From Choristoneura fumiferana (Eukaryota > Arthropoda > Insecta > Lepidoptera > Tortricidae): a stretch of 64,000 nucleotides of DNA. Positions 35,801 to 44,800 of this stretch are shown piece after piece. Below the pieces are notes generated by a model. That model ran no database searches. It was given only the letters and a program-made list of their open reading frames with translations, and was not told the origin of the DNA. The stretch covers positions 18,425,047-18,489,046 of the forward strand of contig NC_133476.1 in NCBI RefSeq assembly GCF_025370935.1, given 5' to 3'. Both the position numbers and the translations under genes were made by a program. How positions within the stretch are numbered: position 1 is the first letter of the stretch; every line of letters begins with the position of its first letter.

Positions 35801-38800
35801 TTTAAAGACACATTTGCTCTTGAAGGCTTATTTAAAAGCTTTATTTAGTTTCTAATATAAAGTTAAATGGTCAAATTGTTGAATTTGTAAAATCAACAGT
35901 ATTTTTAGGAATAACGCTCGATTCTCAACTACAGTGGGGACCTCACGTCACAGCAGTCGCGGGTAGATTGAGCTATGCTACTTTTGCAGTTTGGAAAATA
36001 CGGTTGGTGTTTTTTGCTTACTTTAATAGCATTATTTCGTACGGCCTTATTTTATGGGGATCTGCCGCAGACATTGAGTCAATTTTTATTGTACAAAAGA
36101 GAGCAGTTAGAGCAATTTATAATTTGAAGACGCGTGAATCTTTAAGATCTTTTTTTAAGAAAACTGGTATCCTAACCCTGCCATCGCTTTATGTTTTTGA
36201 AATAATCATGTATGTTAGGAAGAACATATATGTCTTTTTCCCACTAACGTCGATAAGCCAAAGGCTACTAGAAACACGGGGAAGCTTAAAGTTCCATCTT
36301 ACAGACTGGCTAAAACCAAAAAGTCATTTCTAGGAAATTGCATACGTTTTTATAATAAAATTCCAAAAAATATTATAAATGAAACGGATACAGAATTCAG
36401 ATCTATTGTCAAGAAGATATTAATAACAAGGGCGTATTATAAAGTTAATGATTATATCATGGACAGGGATATTTGGAAATAATTCCGATCCGCATTAGCG
36501 ATCCCTTCAAAAAGCGAACCTACTGTGTTAAAAATAAAGTTGTGTAAAATACATGTGATATATAGATATCATTTAATTATATTGTAAATCTGTTTAAAAA
36601 AAATGCCTCATTGAGTTTCTTGCCGGATTCTTTTCCGAACCGGTGGTAGATTTTTTTTTGACATTCATAAGTGCTTGTTATAGCCTAAATTGAATAAAGA
36701 TATTTTGACTTTGACTTTGATTTAATTTAATTGAAAGTAATTAACAAAACGATGCAAATAATCGATCCTAAAAATATCCGCATCTGATTTTCTAGCACAC
36801 TGTATATTAAGGACAGTTCTTTTATATAGACCAAATTTTTCATATTCATTCAATTTTTATGGAATAATCGAGAAAAACTAACATAAATGCAACGTTGCCA
36901 GCTCAGCAGGTATAAACGCTCTTAAGCAATCTGATGAAAATCATCATTGCTTGTTATATATAGTCCCCCTAGCTGCAAGGGCGCCGTGGCAAAATAATTG
37001 CCTGTAATTACGCCGCCAACTGACAAAGTTTGGGAACTCCTGGTTTAGGTTGTACTTCCCACGCGAGCTCCGCCCTGATCAGAAAATTCACGTTTTTTTT
37101 TAATTCGACGCGGTACCAGGGATAAGAAAAACTAACGGTGGTACCACCGGCTGCCCGTCGGCGGTACCAGGGATAGTTTTACTAACCGTGGCACCACCGG
37201 CAGCCCGTTGGCGGTGGCGTTTGGTAGTAAAACTAACCATGGTACCACTGGCAGCCCGTCGGCGGTACGAGGGATAAGTAAAAGTCACCGTGATACCACT
37301 GTTGGTTTTATCGGGTGTACTACGGTTAAGAAAGGGGTGCAAAGGTTATAACTGTAGTACCACACGAGAAAGGGGTACAGAGGTTATAACCGTAGTACCA
37401 CAGGAGAAAGGGGTACGAAGTTTGTAAAACTAACCATGGTACCACTGGTGGTTCTATTGGGTGTACTACGGATAAGAAAGGTAAACACTCTTAAGATTCT
37501 GGGTTAAAAGGAGCCCCACGCGGCGCCCTTGGGTAGGTACAGTCCAGAGCGCCCTAGGGCGCCGCGGCGCACAGTTGGGAATCCGTGACCTAAACCATTT
37601 CATTCTGTGAGTTGACTTATGCCCCGCAACTGGAGATGAAACTCCATACCTTACGATTTCTCATACTATTGCATTCTTACTCACCTCAGTGGCAAAAGCC
37701 AGCCTTTTTCTCTCACCACCTGATAATGTTTTTCTGCCATCAAGACCGCCGATTCGTGTAAATCGGGAGTTATACAGGCCCAGCTGGCGCAGGAGTTGAT
37801 TCACGCGCCTTTTGCGAGCTATAGAAGAAGTCCGTCGGTCCATGCGTAGTCTAGCCTAATGGAAAAATTAAAAAGTTTATAAGCGCTCCGAAAATTCGTT
37901 GTCAGCGTCGAGCTTTTGAGAAGAGACGGTTCACCGTCTGAGGTAAAATTGAATTCAGAGGTCATCACCCACTGGACCTATTGTCTACCTCACCTACGCA
38001 CATTATATTGGGCTTCAATCACTCCTGCTGGCTCGTGCTGAGGCACAGACCGACTTCAGACTGGTAGAAAAATATTTTCATGGTTTTTTGTAGTCGGTTC
38101 AATTTTTTGTTATAATTTTTTTTTCACGCTTTTTAGTGTAAATAGTTTAATATCAACTGCTCATCACTTTTTACGAAAGATTGCTTTTTCCGAGGCAGAG
38201 ACGTTCATTATTGAGGAGTCCTGGTGCTTCACCACCCGTTTTACCATATGCATTACGAGGAGCATAAATTGCTTAGCAACTTTGACACAGTTAGTTAGTA
38301 ATTAAAATTCAAGCCGTGAAATACTTGTTATTGAGTAGTAACTCCGATGGTCAACTGTGGTCTTCATCATCAGTTCTACTTCACCAAATGATTATTTTCA
38401 AGAGCAAATGCACGAGATACTACTAAATATATCCAATTTACTATAGGTGTCCCTATAACATTTGAAGAGTTCTCTCAATTTCCTTAAGATCCAATCATCA
38501 GATCCTGATTTGGTGCTTATGGGACCTAATTGAAGACAAAAAATAAATTCAAATCGGTTCATAAATCTGAGGTAACAAACTTAAAAAAATAAATACAGCC
38601 GAATAGATAACCTCCGTTTTTGAAGTCGGTTAATAAATACGCCTGATGTAAATCAAGAATAGGAAAATGTGCGACTGGAAATTTAGCTACTAGGAAAAGA
38701 CGATTTTGGGGAAATGTCCTAACCACTCATCCCGAGCATACAGTAAATACAGTCCCTATTTTTGGGTGGGTGACAACATACCATAACATTAAGGTGTTCT

Positions 38801-41800
38801 ATGACAGTGAGGTTGTCCACGAACAATTCTTCTTGATGCATGTAGCCGCTATGTAGATGCATGAAGTCGCCAACCGGCTGCCCGTTCATTGCTATTTCTC
38901 CATCCACCACCGTGCCCACTTTTGGAAAAAAAGAGATTAAAACAAATAAATACTTGAACATGGTTTGCATTTGCATCAAATACTCCTATCGAAATTACAA
39001 ACTACTTAATATGCTTATCCATGTCTCAGTTTGTATTTTCGAAATGGTTTCACGGGATACCCGTAAAATTAACAAATTTGGAGTTGAAATAAAAAATTAC
39101 AAAAAGACTCCAAAAAAAAGACAATCAAATACTCTTATTAATCTCGCCGGAAGACCAGCGCTGACGCCAACTCAGGAGTCTATACTGAGGCGGGACCATT
39201 TCGTGAACACATAATATAATATTTTATACTATTTAGTATTCTATATTATTTTTGTATTTTTTATTTTTATATTTTACCTTTTCGTATTATTTGTATGTGA
39301 TGTGTGTGTTACTTTTTCTTCATCATTCATTCATAATCATATGTATTAGTTACTTGTTTTTTTATATATGTGTTATGTAGTTATGTTGTTTTGAACTGAT
39401 CTCAAAAAACCGGCCAAGAGCGTGTCGGACACGCCCGAAATAGGGTTCCGTAGCCATTACGAAAAAAATAAGTAATATTTTTTTATGGATTTCGTATTTT
39501 GTACGGAATATTCCAAGTTTAGGCATATTTTATACCTTAGGCTGCTATTATCTCTTAAACTACTAATAATTCTCAAGAAAACTTAACCGTTATAGTTTTC
39601 CTTGTAAGTTGGCTCGATTTTAGTGAAAATTTGCACTTTAAAGTTGAATATTTTGCAAAAAAATCACTAAATCGAAAAATCGTTTTAGCAACCCCCTTAT
39701 GGTTTTAAAAGACCTATCTAACGATACTCCACACTACAAGCTTGGATGATATTTTGTCTGGAGAGAAATATAAATCAATACTAGATAAAAATAATTTAGA
39801 ATTCTGTGATGCTGGAAAATGTTAAAGTATGGATGTATATCATTTATTTTCAAGATATAGGGTCTATTTCGTCACTCTGATCTGATCTGAAACCCTAACA
39901 ATTTACTTTATGATTATTTACCTGGATTTCGATGCGCCAGCGCACTCATTAGTGTGGTCTTCCCTGCACCGCTGTAACAACGTCAATTTTCAATGAGCAT
40001 CTTTTCTCTCCCTCTTACCTATTACTAATAGGATATTACAATAATATAATGTAAAAGAAACAAAATACAATTGACGAACTTTGAGATATTAACGCACACT
40101 AGCGGAATCGGCAATAGTATCGATGGTGCTATTTTTTTTATTTGAATTAAATATGTTTTATTATACAAAATGTCTTCAACTACTGCAACTACTGAGCGTC
40201 ACAAAATTTGGCCCACTCTACATACAAAATTACCTATTTGTGGATATACATTTGTGGGCCAGATTTTTTTCCGCTCACTATGTTTCGTTATAGGTACTTC
40301 ATCAGACAGTTGGGTTAGTTTAGCTGAATAAAAAGAGTAAAACTATAGCAAATGTTTATCAGGATTTTTATTTTCTACACTCTGTGAAAGTCTCTTTCAG
40401 CTGTCTATCTACTATACGATTCTCGAAATACAGTTCTGCATTAGTCAAATAGACAGGCGGACAGCGGAGCAACAGTAACAGGGTTCCGTGTGTCACCCTT
40501 AGGCTACGGAACCCTGAAAAAAATACGCAATAGAATCTTCATGGAAAAATACTCTATATATCTAAATTTACATGTAACCTGTCAGATAATGTCACTCTGT
40601 GGCGAACGCTTTGTAGAAAGCGCCTTGCTCGCGACGTGACAAGCAGCCGATCGTTACTAACGGTCTATGGTAAACCATGAAATCTGAGCCTACCGATATA
40701 ATGTTCAGTTTCCACATTGCTGAACAAGCTGGGGCTACACTGGCACGCAACGCGATCGACATCGCATGCGCAAAAATTCGAATACCTACACTTTGAGTAA
40801 ATATCAAAATAATGTGTAGGTAGAGTCATTGACGATGACGCGAGCCGTAGTTTTTATTAAAATGTCATTAATGTCCAATTTTGACAAAATCACGCGTCTT
40901 TGTGACAAATGGTGCCGCGGCCCAATGTATCCTCATCTTTAAGTGGACGTACAGTCATTTGGAAATAGTAGCATTTTAGTATCACGTGTCAAAATGTAGA
41001 TTAGAGATTTCATCAATGTCTATTTAGTTACTAGAGATGGCTGTTTTAACCGACTAGAAGTAAATTAGGAGCAGAAGGTTCTCAACGGAATCCTTTTTTT
41101 TAATTAGTATCAAATAATAATAATTAAGCATATGTCGCAGTAACATGGCCGAAGCTGTGATTATTCCTAGTTAAATACCTGGAGATATAATATGTCTATC
41201 AACCTACATCTGCACCCTAAGACGATTGTAATTCGCTAAACACGACTAAGTGACGTTGTTCTGTCTTGCAGTTCCAGGTCTAGTTTCCGGGTCAGAAATA
41301 CACATAAATTAATACAAAGTTCAGAAAACGCGTGAAAAGCGTGTTCAAAGATTCCGTTCCCTACATTTATAGTTACTTGGATAAATAGTTACCGTTAATA
41401 TAAAGCGCGTAAAAAAACAGTAAGTAAGTTGAACTTAATTGAACCACAATACCTAAGTAATTACTTTTACCCCCTAGGATTTATAGACGGAGAGCGGACT
41501 GCAAAATTTCGTACCTACTTGATACCGCGATGAAATGCACAATTGTTTCCCATAAAACTGATGCTAAGTCCGAATTTGATAGTCTACCACGGCGGAACTT
41601 GCCGAAAGTACCAAAAAAATACTCACTTCCGGTGCGAAAAGAGGGGCGTCATTTAACCCATCTGATACTGAAATAATAGTCATGGCATCAGTTAGGAATT
41701 TACTGGTAGATACAGAAAAGCGAAATATGTCAGTATTTTTTTTGCCGGAAGTGTTTGGCAGACGCTCTCAAAGGTGACCATCAGGAACCCTAAATATACC

Positions 41801-44800
41801 CATCTGATACCAGCATGAAACCAATTCCAGTCGGTAGGTATGAACCCTCATTTCCGTAATATATATAAGTCTGTTGTCTGCCGAAACACCTTGACAGACG
41901 AGATTATGTGAGCAACATCTACTCCGGTCAGTTAAAGACAATTCAATTTACATAAATTCCGACAAAGCAGGAGACCTTGGGACCTTGATTCAAGTTGATT
42001 CCATGTGTGAAAATATCTTTGCCATCTTCCACAACCCAATTTTGGTGGATTCGAAAACATAGGTTCTTTAAATTACACGTCAAAGCCGTATACAAAAAAT
42101 TAGCCTTATATCGAATTACTTTAAAAAAAACTGTAGAATGACCAGGCTATTAGACACATTAACACTTAGAAGATATAATGTATGTTACCTATACTATATC
42201 ATAGTTTTTTCACTTACCTAGGACCCATTAATGCGATCAAAGATCCTGGTTTAGCGATACCGCTCACTGTAAAAAAAGAAATTATTTAGGTTTCTTACAT
42301 ACTTTGAAATATATTATCTTTATATGTAAAGAAGATAAGGGTCACGTGCAATAAAATTTGACTTCCGTACACAAAGATTATTTCAAGCAAATGAAGTTTG
42401 GCATGAGAATGGATAAATCAGCTCGACTCAATGCAACACAATAGCTCTTTATTAAACCCCACATTAAAAAAAACACAAAAAATCATAGAGAAGATTTCAT
42501 CATCATCATCATCAGCCCGAAGACGTCCACTGCTGGACAAAGGCCTCCCCCTTAGAACGCCACAATGTGACAACTCGCCACTTGCATTCACCGGTAGCCG
42601 GCCTGGTAGGAGGCTTGCCAACGCTTCGTCTTCCGGTTCTTGGTCGCCAATCGAGGGCTTTTCTCCCCCAATGGTTATTTGTTCTTCGAGCGATATCGCC
42701 CGCCCATTGCCATTTCAATTTGCATATTTTTCCAGCTATGTCAGTGACTAGTTCTTCGACGAATTACCGTATTCCGGATTCTATCGCGCAAAGAAACTCC
42801 AAGCATAGCTCTCTCCGTAGCTCGTTGCGTGACTCTGAGCCTCTAAGAGGCCAAGAGTCAAGGACCACGTCTTAGCGCCATAAGTCATCACTGGCAAGAC
42901 ATCGAAGACGCTCCCGCCTTAGCCTTCTGAACCTAACCTATCCGAGTCGCTTCTGCTCCGAACCGTCTTGCTCGCTCGCTTCGCTCGCTCGGACAAATCA
43001 AATGTCGCAATTCTAACCTAACCTATGTGGGTAAAATTTACCTAATTCAAAGGCTGGTTTGATGAATGGGATTTATCAGTGCATAGTTTCGATATTCACC
43101 ATTTACATAGATGGCAAATAACATTATGGCATGTGATACTTATGGCTTAGAATGATTATAAAAAATGAAATTATTGAAATTAATATTATGGGAATCAAAG
43201 ATTCTGTCATTTGAATTATGTGGTAAACAATGGGTAGTGCAATTGAATTTATAAGAAACAAGGCCAGGGCTAAAGGAGCTTTAGCAGGGATAGAGAAGAT
43301 TTAAGCACAATATAAACAATAATCGACTTTAAGGTTCAGAGCAATCTGTCTCAGAAGAAGAAAGAAGAAAACGAATTTGGATGTGATAAAAATTTGGCTC
43401 AAAATCTGGCTGAAAATGTGTTTTTTTTTTCATTTACGTACACTCTTAATTTGCAGGTCTTCTTCGACCCCTGGGGCTCAATATACTACTCTAGATATTG
43501 CTGGTCTAAAAGATTACCATTATTGACTAATCTCTTCAGCTTCCCATCCTTGAGAGTGACGTGGACCGCCAGATCGCGCCACACGAGCGTGCAGGGTGGC
43601 GGCGCGTGCGTCGGTCCCAGGACCTCTTCCACTTCGGGGAAGAGGGGATCGTACTTGGAGCGGGAGACGCCGTCATTGTACAAGACGTCGGCCGGTGTCA
43701 AGTCCTGTTGGAATGTACAAGATTCCATGAGATTCAGTCATGATAAAATAGAGGAACAACAACCAACGGTCAACCAAAAAACCTATTATGTAAATAATAC
43801 TTCACTAAGTGTTAATCATATGGCTTAGCACGCGTAAATCAAATTTGTTAGAAACAGCAGTTGAATTGCAATTCCAGGATTTTGCAATATTCCCTTGGAA
43901 ATTCCCGAAAATTACTAAGATGCTCCTGTACTGATTATTTGATAGGTTAACAAATGATTAATTATGACGAAATACTAATTGGAATCATCCTAACTAATCA
44001 TCCATCCTGCAGCGTGATGTCATCGACACCAAAAGTACGGGCTCTGATTATTATAAACACTACGTCTGAGAAATCTGTACTTTAAATTTGTGATCTGCAA
44101 GGGTTGTGTACTTTGATATACTGACGCCTAATGCAGAAAGCAGCAAAAATTGTATGTCTAGACACCGCAACCTTCGAAAGGGTCTGCGGTTAAGGCAGTT
44201 TAAACCGCCACATATCATGGCGGCATTCCATGTTTCCCCTTCCTTGTTATTTATTACAGACCAAAATGTATTTAAGAAAAACTTTTAAATATGTTTACTT
44301 TGTTCCTCATCCTTGTATATTTCTTTACAAGACCTGTCCAGGAATAAGGAGTATTATAGACCGGGACGAATAATAGAGCTTTATTGCTGCAGAATCGAAA
44401 AATTATAGAATAAAGTATAACGCATAGTTAAATAGAAAGTAGGTGCCTACGTCCTAAATAATGAACCTAAATACCTGCATAGTCTAAGTAAGTAGACTTT
44501 TCTTTACAAATGATCTCTATCATTGTGTTCCGGACGAACTTTCTTGATAACAGCAAATATGAGCACGTAAACCTGAATATTTATTTTTCTAATATTGTTT
44601 AAATATGTACTTGATTTATAACCAAATTTAAGCATTCGTGAATTCTGATACCAACATTCTAAGTCATAAAATGGCTCTAGTGGGAGTAAGAATGGAAAAA
44701 ACTCCGGAGGGCGGAGGTGTACACTAAAATCATGCTATTTCATTTAATTATAAAAGATCTAGGTATACAAAAGTCTCAACGGCAACCTGCCGGTTACATT

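Noticed and set aside
37100..37342. 80-residue repetitive ORF
   Set aside because: It translates the minisatellite units. Repetition without conserved codon structure is not evidence of a protein.
42431..42875. Plus-strand ORFs opposite the LINE fragment
   Set aside because: They are shadows of the minus-strand RTE-like reverse transcriptase C-terminus, whose WQWAGDIARRT and RPRTGRRSVGKPP motifs fix the coding strand.
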